64,000 nucleotides of DNA from Fundidesulfovibrio terrae (GTDB lineage: Bacteria > Desulfobacterota > Desulfovibrionia > Desulfovibrionales > Desulfovibrionaceae). The DNA lies in the NCBI RefSeq assembly GCF_022808915.1, contig NZ_JAKZFS010000001.1, positions 372,001 through 436,000 on the forward strand, read 5' to 3'. The translations under genes and the position numbers were made by a program. Below are positions 42,120 to 51,233 of this stretch, piece by piece (the stretch's first letter is position 1; each line of letters opens with the position of its first letter). The notes beneath the pieces are model-generated. The model was given only the letters and a program-made list of their open reading frames with translations, was not told the DNA's origin and ran no database searches.

Positions 42120-43713
42120 TTTCGACTGGGAGGGGCTTCCCGCCGCCCTGCGCCACGGTCTCGTGCTGGGCGGGGTGGGCAAGCCGCACCTGGCGGAACT
42201 GGCCCGCCTGGCTCTGGAATCCCCGGCCACGGCGCGCCTGGGGCTGGATATTCTGCTGGCGGCCTGGGAGGCCGGCCCGCTGGACGGCGGCCTGGCCGGG
42301 CTCCTGGCCGGCCTGGACGCCAGGGCGCGTTTTCTGGACCCCCGGGTGCGCGCGGCGGTGGACGCCTGTGCCGGGAACTGGCGCGCGCCGGATCAGCCTG
42401 GAGACTCCGGCGTCGTGGCGGCCATGGCCCAGATGGCCGCGCGCCGGGCGCACGGCGAGCTGCTCGCCCTGCTCATGGACCGCTTCAGGGAAGACCCCGG
42501 CAATCTCTTCTGGCGGCAGCACCTGCTGGACCTGGCCTACCTGCTGGGCCACCGGGAGGCGGCCGGCCGCTGCCTGGACGCCCCCTGGCCGTCCGGCCTG
42601 AAGGCCGTGCGGGACAAGTGCCGGGGGGACGTGCTCTTCCAGGGCGGAGACTTCGAGCAGGCGGCGCGTTCCTACGGAGCGGCGCGGCTCCTGCGCCCGG
42701 CCAGGGCGCGGCTGGGGCAGTGCTTTTTCAGGCTGGGCAGGCTCGCCGAGGCGGCCGGGCAGTGGCGCGCGGCAGCTTCGCAGGCCCCCTGGAACGCCAA
42801 CCTGATCCTGCGCCTGTACGACCGGCTGGCCGGGCACGACCTGCCGGATGATCCCCTGCCAGGGCGCGTGGTGGTCTGCCTGTACACCAGCGGCAAGGCC
42901 CGGGAGGTGGACGAGACGCTGGCGGCCCTGTTCGCCTCGGAACTGGGCGGGGCCAGGGTCGTGGTCCTGGACAACGGCAGCTCGGACGGCACCGCCCAGG
43001 CGCTGGCCGCCTGGAAGGACCGCGCCGGGGAGCGACTGGAGGTGGTTTGCCTGCCAGTGAACGTGGGCGCGCCCGCCGCGCGCAACTGGCTCATGCGCCA
43101 CCCGGCGGTGGCGGGCAGCGACTTCACGGCCTACCTGGACGACGACGCCCTGGTGCCGCCGGACTGGGCGCGCCTCCTGGGGCGCGCCGTATCGAGCTAT
43201 CCTGACGCCGGGGTGTGGGGCTGCAAGGTGGTGGACCTGGCCCAGACCGGGCGCATCCAGAGCGCGGACATCAACCTGCTGGAGGACGCGGACGGGCTCC
43301 CGGCCTTCTCCTCGCTGTGCTCCCAGGACCTGGACTTCGGCCAGTTCGACGCCGTGCGCCCCTGCCTGTCTGTCACGGGGTGCTTCCACCTGTTCAGGAC
43401 CCCGGTCCTCATGGAGTGCGGCGACTTCGACATCCGTTTCTCCCCCACCCAGTACGACGACCTGGACCACGACCTGCGCCTGTGGGGCATGGGCCGCGCG
43501 GCGGTCTGCCAGGGGCACCTGGCGGTGCGTCACGCCAGGCTCTCCGGGTCGCTCCTGCGTCAGGACCCCCAGGCCACGGCCAACAGCGAGGCCAACCTGA
43601 AAAAGCTCGCGGCCAAGCATCCCCCCGAGGAGCGCAGGCGCCTGCGCGAGGCCGTGCAAACCGCGCTTCTGGGCGACCTGCGGGCCAAGACCGCAGCCCT
43701 GGCGGACGGTTAG
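42106..43713 (+). CDS. Family 2 glycosyltransferase with helical N-terminal extension
   Basis: This 535-residue protein has about 250 N-terminal residues of short Ala/Leu-rich helices, TPR-like (VLFQGGDFEQAARSYGAARLLRPARARLGQCFFRLGRLAEAAGQW in outline), then a GT-A domain: VVCLYTSGKAREVDETLAALFA, DNGSSDGTAQALAAWKD, NVGAPAARNWLMRHP and the DxD-type FTAYLDDDALVPPDW. GT2 enzymes with TPR-like regions often glycosylate proteins such as flagellin. AGAGGAC precedes the ATG at 42106, within the previous gene. Last of the three-gene cluster. Confidence 0.85.
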   Translation: MRAPDFDWEGLPAALRHGLVLGGVGKPHLAELARLALESPATARLGLDILLAAWEAGPLDGGLAGLLAGLDARARFLDPRVRAAVDACAGNWRAPDQPGDSGVVAAMAQMAARRAHGELLALLMDRFREDPGNLFWRQHLLDLAYLLGHREAAGRCLDAPWPSGLKAVRDKCRGDVLFQGGDFEQAARSYGAARLLRPARARLGQCFFRLGRLAEAAGQWRAAASQAPWNANLILRLYDRLAGHDLPDDPLPGRVVVCLYTSGKAREVDETLAALFASELGGARVVVLDNGSSDGTAQALAAWKDRAGERLEVVCLPVNVGAPAARNWLMRHPAVAGSDFTAYLDDDALVPPDWARLLGRAVSSYPDAGVWGCKVVDLAQTGRIQSADINLLEDADGLPAFSSLCSQDLDFGQFDAVRPCLSVTGCFHLFRTPVLMECGDFDIRFSPTQYDDLDHDLRLWGMGRAAVCQGHLAVRHARLSGSLLRQDPQATANSEANLKKLAAKHPPEERRRLREAVQTALLGDLRAKTAALADG

Positions 43714-43852
43714 CGCCCGATGGCGTCCCGAGGCCCGGGACCCTTCACGGAATGTATTCGCGAGGTGGGCAAACTGTAACCTTTCCTCCATTGCGACAGA
43801 GGGTAAAATCGGCCATCATCGGCTTGCCGGTGTACCGGCTGGAGTCACGCCC

Positions 43853-44710
43853 ATGCCCATCTGGAACGTCCTCGAGCTGAGCTTCGATCCCGCCTGCCTC
43901 GCCAATTCCAACGGCCGCTTGCTCCATGTCAACGGCGCGTTCCAGGACATGCTGGGCATCGGCCAGGAGGAACTGTCCAGCGTCTCGCTGCCGGAACTTG
44001 TGGGACAGGCGGGGTTTGCGGACATCTCCAGGAACGCCGAGGCCGGGACGTCGCTCTTCAGGCGCCTGAAGGTCCGGGCCAAGGACGGAACCTTCCTGCC
44101 CGCGGAGGCCCACTGCCTGCGGCTGCCGGAAACGGGCGAGCTGGCCATGGTGCTCAGGCCCACGGCGTCCTACTCGCCTGTCGAGGGCGCGGAGCACATG
44201 GCCCTGCACGACGCCCTCACGGGGCTGCCCAACCGGGTGCTTCTGCTGGACCGCATGCACCAGACCCTGGCCCGCACCAAGCGCCATGGTGATTTCGCGG
44301 CGGTGGTGTTCATCGACCTGGACGGGTTCAAGCCCATCAACGACACCTACGGGCACGAGTGCGGCGACGAGGTGCTCAAGGTCACGGCGATGCGGCTTTC
44401 GCAGACGCTGCGCGGCGACGACACGGCGGCGCGCATCGGCGGGGACGAATTCGTCATGGTGCTGGGAGAGCTTCGCAACGGGCTCCACGCCGGGCTCACG
44501 GGCAATCGGGTGATAAAATCCATCACCCAGCCCATCGCCTGGAACGGCGTGTCCGTGAGGGTGAGCGCGAGCCTGGGCATCGCCGTGGCCCCCACAGACG
44601 GCATGGAACCGGAAATCCTTCTCAAGAAGGCCGACGAGGCCATGTACGTGGCCAAGAAGTCAGGCAAGAACGGTTACTCTTTCTTCAACGAATCTAGTTA
44701 TTTCGAGTAG
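43853..44710 (+). CDS. PAS-GGDEF diguanylate cyclase
   Basis: This 285-residue soluble protein has a PAS-like sensor (FDPACLANSNGRLLHVNGAFQDMLG, RLKVRAKDGTFLPAEAHCL) and an intact cyclase domain: DALTGLPNRVLLLDRM, FIDLDGFKPINDTYGHECGD and active-site GGDEF. The sequence RGDDTAARIGGDEF also places an RxxD inhibitory site five residues before GGDEF, so product inhibition is expected. It synthesises c-di-GMP. It is 11 bp upstream of cheZ on the same strand, tying it to motility control. Confidence 0.93.
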   Translation: MPIWNVLELSFDPACLANSNGRLLHVNGAFQDMLGIGQEELSSVSLPELVGQAGFADISRNAEAGTSLFRRLKVRAKDGTFLPAEAHCLRLPETGELAMVLRPTASYSPVEGAEHMALHDALTGLPNRVLLLDRMHQTLARTKRHGDFAAVVFIDLDGFKPINDTYGHECGDEVLKVTAMRLSQTLRGDDTAARIGGDEFVMVLGELRNGLHAGLTGNRVIKSITQPIAWNGVSVRVSASLGIAVAPTDGMEPEILLKKADEAMYVAKKSGKNGYSFFNESSYFE

Positions 44711-44721
44711 GCGAGGACAGC

Positions 44722-45411
44722 ATGGACGCAGCCAACCTGGACGCCCTCGCGGCGCAGCTGACCGAGCGTTTCAAGCCCTTCATCCGCGAGGCCGTGCGCG
44801 AGGCCGTGCGCGAGGAGCTGGCCCAGGTGGCGGGCAAGCACCTGGGCGGCGAGGACTTCTTCAGGCATCTGAACGAAGAGATCATGGGGAGGCTCGGCGA
44901 CATCTACCGCGAGATATCCTCTTTCCAAGGTCCCGGGGCGGCCCAGGCCAACCCGGAGAACGTGGCCCAAGCCGGGGAGCTCATGGTGGAGGCGTCCCAG
45001 CGCCTGGACCAGGTCATCCAGGCTACGGAAAAGGCCACCTTCGAGATCATCGCCCTGGTGGAGCGCAACATGTCCTCCCCGGACGAGCTCATCGCCATGT
45101 TCCAGAAGGGGGTCTGCGACCAGGAATCCAAGGAGACCGCCACCAGGCTGTGCCAGAAGCTCTCCGAGGACCTGATCGAGATCATGACCTGCCTCTCCTT
45201 CCAGGATCTTACCGGCCAGCGCATCAAGCGGGTCATCGACATGCTGGGCAAGGTGCAGGGCATGGTGGCCGAACTCTACGTGTCCACCGGCATCCTGATG
45301 AAGGCCCAGGAGCGGGAGCCCGGCCAGCCCCTGGAGGAGCTCAAGAAGGACGCCAAGGCCAAGGTGTCCCAGTCCGAGGTGGACGACCTGCTGGCCCAGC
45401 TCAACTTCTAG
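44722..45411 (+). CDS. cheZ: CheZ phosphatase
   Basis: This 229-residue helical protein dephosphorylates CheY-P. It has the CheZ catalytic helix EIMTCLSFQDLTGQRIKRVIDML, with the Asp and Gln (QDLTGQ) of the family, and a C-terminal amphipathic CheY-binding tail QSEVDDLLAQLNF, nearly as in E. coli. The N-terminus contains a REAV repeat in a predicted coiled coil. Finding CheZ as well as CheX within 8 kb is notable. Its stop is 57 bp from the convergent hybrid kinase gene. Confidence 0.9.
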   Translation: MDAANLDALAAQLTERFKPFIREAVREAVREELAQVAGKHLGGEDFFRHLNEEIMGRLGDIYREISSFQGPGAAQANPENVAQAGELMVEASQRLDQVIQATEKATFEIIALVERNMSSPDELIAMFQKGVCDQESKETATRLCQKLSEDLIEIMTCLSFQDLTGQRIKRVIDMLGKVQGMVAELYVSTGILMKAQEREPGQPLEELKKDAKAKVSQSEVDDLLAQLNF

Positions 45412-45468
45412 TGTGGCGTCCTCAAAACAGGCATTCGCCTGAGCCCCGGGGGGGCGGGGCGCGAAGCG

Positions 45469-47154
45469 CTAGTCCTTGCTGGAAGCCCCTCCGTTATTTC
45501 CCGCACAGGATACCCAGTCCAGGATGCGCCTGAGATCCTGCATGGCCACGGGTTTGGCTAGGTAGTCGTCCATGCCGGCCTCCAGGAATTTCTCGCGGTC
45601 GCCGGCCATGGCGTGGGCGGTCAGGGCGATGATGGGGATGCGGGACATCCCCGCGTATTCCGGCGAGGTCCGGATGACTCTGGTGGCCTCCACGCCGTCG
45701 AGCACGGGCATTTCCACGTCCATCAGCACGCAGTCGAAGCCTCCCCCGGCGACCTTGGCCAGGGCCTCCCGCCCGTCGCCCGCCGTGTCCACCCCGTGCC
45801 CGGCCTTTTCCAGCATACGCCGGATGGTGAGCTGGTTGGTCCGGTCGTCCTCCACCAGGAGCACCCGCAAGGTTTTGCGGTCGGCGCAGACGCGTCCGGG
45901 CCGAGGAGCGGGCCGCGCGCCCTTGCCGGGCAGCCCGAAGGGGAAGGTGGCGCTCATGCGCGTCCCGGCTCCGGGGTGGCTCGTAATGGAGATGTCCGCG
46001 CCCATCATGGCGGTCAGGCGCTTGACTATGGCCAGGCCAAGCCCGGCCCCGCCCGTCCTGCGGACATAGGAACCGTCCGCCTGGACGAAGGGCTCGAAGA
46101 TGCGCCCGAGCTGTGAGTCGGGGATGCCGCACCCGGTGTCGGAAACGGTGATGCGCACCGGCACGGGTGATGGAGCCTCCTCGGAGGCCAGCTCGGCCTG
46201 GACCGTGACTTCCCCTGCATCCGTGAACTTGATGGCGTTGCCCACCAGGTTGAGGAGAATCTGCCTCAGTCGTACCTCGTCGCCCATAAGCCGGTCAGGC
46301 AGGCGGGGATCGACGCGGAAATCGAGGGTGAGTCCTTTTTCCCGGGCGGCGGGGGCGAAAAGGGCCAGGACGCTGTCGCGCACCTCGGCCAGGCTGAATT
46401 CCACGTCGCGCAGGGTGAGCGTGCCGGATTCCACCTTGGACAGGTCCAGGATGTCCGAGAGCAGCTGGGCCAGTCGCAACGACGCCTGCTCGGCCGTGCG
46501 CACGTACTCGGCCTGCTCCTGGTCGAGTTCGGTGGTGGCCAGCAGCTGGAGCATGCCCAGCACCCCGTTGAGGGGGGTCCGGACCTCGTGGCTCATGTTG
46601 GCCAGGAACTCGGATTTGGCCCTGGTGGCCGCTTCGGCCTGCTCCTTGGCCTGGAGCAGCCTGGCCGCGGCCTCCTTGTGGGCGGTGATGTCCCGGGCGA
46701 TGCCGAACAAGCCGATGATGTTGCCGCGCCTGTCCTTGAGGGGGCCCTTTGTGGAATGAAAGGTGAGGATGCGGCCGTCCGTGCTGCAGATGCAGATTTC
46801 CTCGAAGGTGGCGGTCGCGCCGGATTCCATGACCGTGCGGTCCCGTTCCATGAGCGTGCGTGCCGTCTCGGGACCGAAGCACGCCGTATCGTCGCGGCCG
46901 ATGATTTCGTTTGCGGGTTTGCCGCAGAATGCGGCCCCGGCCTCGTTGATGAGCAGGTAGCGTCCGGCGGTGTCCTTGGCGAACACGGCGTCGGTGGTCC
47001 CCTTGAGGATGGCGGCGAGCAGGGCCTGGCTGCTCACCGGGGCGTTCGCCAACCCTGGCTCGCCCTGCACGCAGGCTTCAAGCTCCGCGAGACGAAGCCG
47101 CGCGGCTTCGAGCTCGGCCAGGATCTGCTCCCTGGGCTTCTCATCATCCTGCAT
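45469..47154 (-). CDS. Hybrid histidine kinase (PAS-HisKA-HATPase-REC)
   Basis: This 561-residue cytoplasmic kinase has an N-terminal helix (EQILAELEAARLRLAELEA), a PAS/PAC domain (ILKGTTDAVFAKDTAGRYLLIN ... IGLFGIARDIT), a HisKA H-box NMSHEVRTPLNG with His189, HATPase_c (NLVGNAIKF, VSDTGCGIP, GLGLAIVKRL) and a C-terminal receiver with phospho-acceptor Asp479 (LMDVEMPVLDG). No membrane helix, so it senses an internal signal. CGGAG lies before the ATG at 47154. No output partner is adjacent; it converges with cheZ. Confidence 0.92.
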   Translation of the reverse strand: MQDDEKPREQILAELEAARLRLAELEACVQGEPGLANAPVSSQALLAAILKGTTDAVFAKDTAGRYLLINEAGAAFCGKPANEIIGRDDTACFGPETARTLMERDRTVMESGATATFEEICICSTDGRILTFHSTKGPLKDRRGNIIGLFGIARDITAHKEAAARLLQAKEQAEAATRAKSEFLANMSHEVRTPLNGVLGMLQLLATTELDQEQAEYVRTAEQASLRLAQLLSDILDLSKVESGTLTLRDVEFSLAEVRDSVLALFAPAAREKGLTLDFRVDPRLPDRLMGDEVRLRQILLNLVGNAIKFTDAGEVTVQAELASEEAPSPVPVRITVSDTGCGIPDSQLGRIFEPFVQADGSYVRRTGGAGLGLAIVKRLTAMMGADISITSHPGAGTRMSATFPFGLPGKGARPAPRPGRVCADRKTLRVLLVEDDRTNQLTIRRMLEKAGHGVDTAGDGREALAKVAGGGFDCVLMDVEMPVLDGVEATRVIRTSPEYAGMSRIPIIALTAHAMAGDREKFLEAGMDDYLAKPVAMQDLRRILDWVSCAGNNGGASSKD

Positions 47155-47249
47155 GACTGCTCCGGAGGGCGGCGCGCTGAAACTGCTTGGCGCCCGTTTT
47201 CAGGTGCCGGTAACGCCATAAGAAGTTTAAGTATTGATGAATTATGTTA

Positions 47250-47279
47250 AAAGTAGCAATGAGTGATCAGGAGAGTCAA
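47250..47279 (-). promoter_or_regulatory. Candidate promoter of the hybrid kinase gene
   Basis: On the minus strand TTGACT (47274-47279), 18 bp, TACTTT (47250-47255), in an AT-rich stretch about 90 bp upstream of the ATG at 47154. The AsmA-family gene ends at 47335, so a promoter is expected here. Confidence 0.45.
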
Positions 47280-47334
47280 TCTGAATTCGTCGGACAACGG
47301 CGGCGAAGGAGAGTGAACAAAAGAGGAAGCAGTT

Positions 47335-50300
47335 CTAGAACACTCTTCTGAGCTGGTTGAGCACATTACCCGGGATGCCTATGACGCCCTTGAACAGGTT
47401 CATGAGGGTGTCGCCGAGAACCTTGGATTTGTCGATGTCGAGCCTCGGGTCGTAGAGGGAACCGCTTATGCGCACGGGAACCTCCCCCACCTCCGGCACC
47501 GAGGCCATCAGGTTCAGGTCGATGCGCTCGTCGTCCAGGCTGACCCAGCCGTCGCCCTTGGCCGTAAGGGTGGGGCCGGTCAGCACCAGGTCCCTGGTGA
47601 CGGCCAGGCCCTCGCGAACCGAAAAGTTCGCACCCATTTTGGAGAAGGGCACGCCATCGGAGGGAGGCGGGGGGGGCGGCGGCGCGTCCCGGTCGCCCAC
47701 GACCGGAGCCGCCGTGGAGTCCCGCTTGGCCGGTGCTCCTCGGATGGCCAGGGCGCCGCTTCGCACCTCGAAGCCGGCCGATCCGGAGGCCTTGCGGCGG
47801 AGCGCCCGGTCCGTGGCGCCATGCATCTCCACGTTCACCGAGAAATCGCACTGGCCCTTGGTGAGCGTCTCGGCCCCGGCCAGATCCTTGAGCAGGGCAG
47901 GGGCGGAGAATCCGGACAGCTTGAGCTCAAGCTGGGCCTTGAGTTCGCCCCCGCGCGCGTCGCCGCGCAGGTCGAACAGATAGGGGCCTCCGTAGAACGA
48001 GGGAGCGGTCTGGCGCAGCTGGAAACGCCCTCCCTGGGCGGAGAACTCGGTGAGGGCGTTCTCCCACACCAGCCGGTCCTTCATGAGCCAGCCGAAGCGT
48101 ACCTTGGCTTCCAGGTTCAACTCTCTCAGCTCGGCCAGGGGCAGGGGCTCTTCGGGCCGCTTGGACTGGTCGGCCGCCTGGGGGACCGGGGCCAGCCTGT
48201 CCAGATCCAGCGAGCTCACGGCCAGATCCAGGCGGTTCTTCGGGCCGCTGACCAGGGCCTGCCCGGAAATGATGGCGTCGTCCAGGGACGCCTGGATGCG
48301 CGTCAGGCGCACCTCCTTGAGCGTGCCCCCGATGTCGCAGGAGAACCGGGCCCGCCGCCAGACGTTGGGGTCGGCCCCTGCGGGCAGGGACAGGCCCAGG
48401 CGCGGGGCCGCGTCGCGGGGGTTGAATTCGGGGATGTCCACGCTGCCGGAAAGGACCGGCCCGCCCTGGCCGCTTGGGCCGGGCTGGCCGGCGACAGAGA
48501 CTTTGCCGGGCACCCCGGCCAGGTTGAGGTCCACGCCCGAGAGGCTGAAGCCGCCTGTGTCGAAGTCCGCCTCGATCCTGCCCGCCCAGGTTGCGCGGGC
48601 GGTCTTGCCCGGCCCCAGGAAGCCCAGGGACAAAAGGTGCGACCCCTCGGCCCGAGGCTGGCGAAACCACAGGGGCCTGCCCGAAGCGTCCAGGCCCACC
48701 TGCCCCTTCACCTCCACCTGGGAGGAGCGCACCACCCCCGGCGAATCCACCTTCACCAGGCCCGAAACGTCCGCCAGGGCCGCCTCGCGCACGCGTTCGC
48801 CGCCCTGGGGGGCGGGCTTGGCCGAGAACTTGAGCGACGCGGTGGCCCGGCTCACCGGCCAGGGCAGCGCGCCCGCCTCGCCGGGAGAGAACGTGACCGA
48901 CCCCTGCCCCATCTGGAGGTCGGCCTGGCCGTGAAGCCCCTGCCAAACGGACGCGAGCGTTCCCGACTGGGATTCGGCGCTCACCTGGCAGGCCACGGGC
49001 CCGGCGATCTTCGGCAGGTGCGGGACCTGGGCCGACAAAGCGGCGCCCTGCATGCCCGAGGCCGCCAGGGTCATGGATAGGGCGGCGCTACCGCGCGCGG
49101 ATTCCATCTCGATCCCGCCGGTGAACTTGCCGCCCAGGGCCGAGCCCGACACCGTGGAGAGCTTGAGCGCTTCGGGGGCCGCCTGTCCGGCCAGGAGCAG
49201 GTCGTCCACGTCCAGGCCGGGCAGGCTCAGGCGCTTGGCCGCGATGCGGCCTTCCAGCGGGACGGGGGCGAACCCCCTGCCGTCGGCCCCGAACAGAGCG
49301 GCCAGCTGGCGAAGCTTTTCCAGCTCGAGCCGGTCGGCCTGGAGGTCCAGCACGGTGGCGGCCCGGCCTCCCGCGATCCTGCCCGTGAAGCGCGACCCGC
49401 CGGTGCGCACGTCCAGGCCGTCGAGGCCCCATTCCCCGGACCGGGGGAGGGTGAAGGACGCCTGGGCCGCTCCGCCACCGAGCAGCTCCCATGCCTTTGA
49501 GGCGTCCCGGGGCATCCAGGAGGGTTTCCAGTTCCTGGCGAAATCTCCCAGCGCGAGGCGCAGTTTCCCCGTAACGCCGGAAGGGCCCGCCTCGCCGTTC
49601 ATGTTCACCTCTCCCAGGGCTTGCGGCTGGCCCGCGCCCGGGCCATCTTGCGTCAGGGGGGTGAGCGCGGCGGAAACGGAAAAAACGTTGACGGCGGGGT
49701 CGGGCTTGACCCGGATATCGGCCGAGAACATGCCCTGGTCCACCCTGGCGGTGAAGGGATAGATCCTGAATTCGCTCTGTCCCGAGCGTGCCGCGAACTC
49801 CAGGTCCTCGATGTCGAGCGTCCCTGCGCGCAGGTTCCGGCCCGAGAACCGTCCGCTCAGGCTTTTGACGCCATTGCCCGCCCATCCGCCCGCCCGCCCG
49901 CCCGGAAGCGCGGCCGGAGTGAGCCAGGAGCCCAGGTCCCAGCCGTCGGCGGACAGGTCGAAGGAGACGTCTCCGCCGATGTTCTTGGCCGTGCCGCCGA
50001 CACGGGCCGGACCGTCGCGGAGCACGGCCTTGTTGGCCAGCCAGCCGCTGGGGGTGGAGCTCAGCTCCAGTTCGGCCTCGATGTCCCCTTCCGGGGCGGC
50101 CTGGCGCAAGGCCGGCGTGCCCGCCCTGTCCGTCGGGGCGCGCCCGGCCAGGTCCAGGCCCAGAAGCTTCGTCCAGGCTCCGCGCCTGCCGCCGCTGGCC
50201 GCCAGGTTGGCGTATACGTAAGGCACGGGGTCATAGAGGCCTGCCGCGTTGACTTTGCCGGTCACACGCGCGCCGAGCCCCTCCAGCACCATGCTGGAGA

Positions 50301-51120
50301 CCTCGAAGGCCCCCTGCTGGCCGTGGACCATGACCTTGCCGGTGAAGGCCACCCGCTCGCCGGGGGCCGCCGTTCCGGCGGGAAGGGTCAGCCATCCTGT
50401 CGCCGTGGACGAGTGCACCAGCACATGCCCGCCGGTCTCGCCGTAGCTGGCCTCGCCCTTGGCGCTGAGTTCGCCGGTGAGCCCGTACGGGTTCACCGTC
50501 ACTTCGCATGAGAGGGAGAAATCGAAGGGCCTGGACTGGCTGGTGTTCAGGGTCAGGCGGCGCAGGTCCAGGGACGTGCCGCTCGCGGCGTCGGTGAAGC
50601 TGAGGCTGGCGTTCCAGAGCCTGAGCCCCGAGGGCAGGCTCTCCACCTTCCAGCCGCCGGGAACGTGTCCGGCCAGGGCATCGCCTCCGGACAGTCCTCG
50701 CCAGTTCTCGCGTCCGCCCGCATCGCGTTCCAGGCGCAGGGAGGCCGAGGACAGGGCCACGGAGTCCACCACCACGGTGTGGGAGGCCAGGGCCGTCAGG
50801 CGAAGCCCGATGGTGGCGGATTCCACGGAAAGCAGGGGCTCGGGGCCGAAGCCGGGCTCGTTGGGAACCGTGACCGGACCCGTGCGCAGGCCGAACCAGG
50901 GGATCATGGTCAGGCGCACGTCCCCCTGGATGTCCACCGGACGCTCCAGGGCGGCGGACAGGGCCGCCTGGGCGTGGGCGCGCAGGGTCTCCTGGCCGAT
51001 CAACCTGGTGGCCGCCAGGGGCAGGGCATAGGCCAGCACGGCGGCCAGGGCGGCCAGGCCCAGGATGATCCTGACGGAGGGCAGCGGGAAGGGGAAACGT
51101 CTGGGCGTGGATGTGTTCAT
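47335..51120 (-). CDS. AsmA-family protein, large
   Basis: This 1261-residue protein has one N-terminal membrane helix (VRIILGLAALAAVLAYALPLAA) and the AsmA N-terminal signature LIGQETLRAHAQAALSAALERPVDIQGDVRLTMIPWFGLRTG in outline, then a long beta-rich body and a C-terminal AsmA-like block (MASVPEVGEVPVRISGSLYDPRLDIDKSKVLGD). AsmA-like proteins span the periplasm and are implicated in lipid transport to the outer membrane. The size is above E. coli AsmA (617) and like TamB/YhdP-class relatives. A PPPPPPP run lies near residue 1155. No clear ribosome binding site was seen at 51120. Confidence 0.88.
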   Translation of the reverse strand: MNTSTPRRFPFPLPSVRIILGLAALAAVLAYALPLAATRLIGQETLRAHAQAALSAALERPVDIQGDVRLTMIPWFGLRTGPVTVPNEPGFGPEPLLSVESATIGLRLTALASHTVVVDSVALSSASLRLERDAGGRENWRGLSGGDALAGHVPGGWKVESLPSGLRLWNASLSFTDAASGTSLDLRRLTLNTSQSRPFDFSLSCEVTVNPYGLTGELSAKGEASYGETGGHVLVHSSTATGWLTLPAGTAAPGERVAFTGKVMVHGQQGAFEVSSMVLEGLGARVTGKVNAAGLYDPVPYVYANLAASGGRRGAWTKLLGLDLAGRAPTDRAGTPALRQAAPEGDIEAELELSSTPSGWLANKAVLRDGPARVGGTAKNIGGDVSFDLSADGWDLGSWLTPAALPGGRAGGWAGNGVKSLSGRFSGRNLRAGTLDIEDLEFAARSGQSEFRIYPFTARVDQGMFSADIRVKPDPAVNVFSVSAALTPLTQDGPGAGQPQALGEVNMNGEAGPSGVTGKLRLALGDFARNWKPSWMPRDASKAWELLGGGAAQASFTLPRSGEWGLDGLDVRTGGSRFTGRIAGGRAATVLDLQADRLELEKLRQLAALFGADGRGFAPVPLEGRIAAKRLSLPGLDVDDLLLAGQAAPEALKLSTVSGSALGGKFTGGIEMESARGSAALSMTLAASGMQGAALSAQVPHLPKIAGPVACQVSAESQSGTLASVWQGLHGQADLQMGQGSVTFSPGEAGALPWPVSRATASLKFSAKPAPQGGERVREAALADVSGLVKVDSPGVVRSSQVEVKGQVGLDASGRPLWFRQPRAEGSHLLSLGFLGPGKTARATWAGRIEADFDTGGFSLSGVDLNLAGVPGKVSVAGQPGPSGQGGPVLSGSVDIPEFNPRDAAPRLGLSLPAGADPNVWRRARFSCDIGGTLKEVRLTRIQASLDDAIISGQALVSGPKNRLDLAVSSLDLDRLAPVPQAADQSKRPEEPLPLAELRELNLEAKVRFGWLMKDRLVWENALTEFSAQGGRFQLRQTAPSFYGGPYLFDLRGDARGGELKAQLELKLSGFSAPALLKDLAGAETLTKGQCDFSVNVEMHGATDRALRRKASGSAGFEVRSGALAIRGAPAKRDSTAAPVVGDRDAPPPPPPPSDGVPFSKMGANFSVREGLAVTRDLVLTGPTLTAKGDGWVSLDDERIDLNLMASVPEVGEVPVRISGSLYDPRLDIDKSKVLGDTLMNLFKGVIGIPGNVLNQLRRVF

Positions 51121-51233
51121 GCGCGGTCCGGGCCGGCTGGTTTCGGCTCGTGCGTCCTATACTCCCAATCCTCCGGCGGGTTCAAGCGCCGAAACGTCCA
51201 CGTGGACAGGATTTCACGTGCAAGCCCGCCCTC

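Noticed and set aside
51121-51233. A cobalamin riboswitch near the CobD-CobQ fusion
   Set aside because: The gap is downstream of the fusion gene, and the upstream side is occupied by coding sequence of the LysR gene; no B12-box-like sequence was seen.
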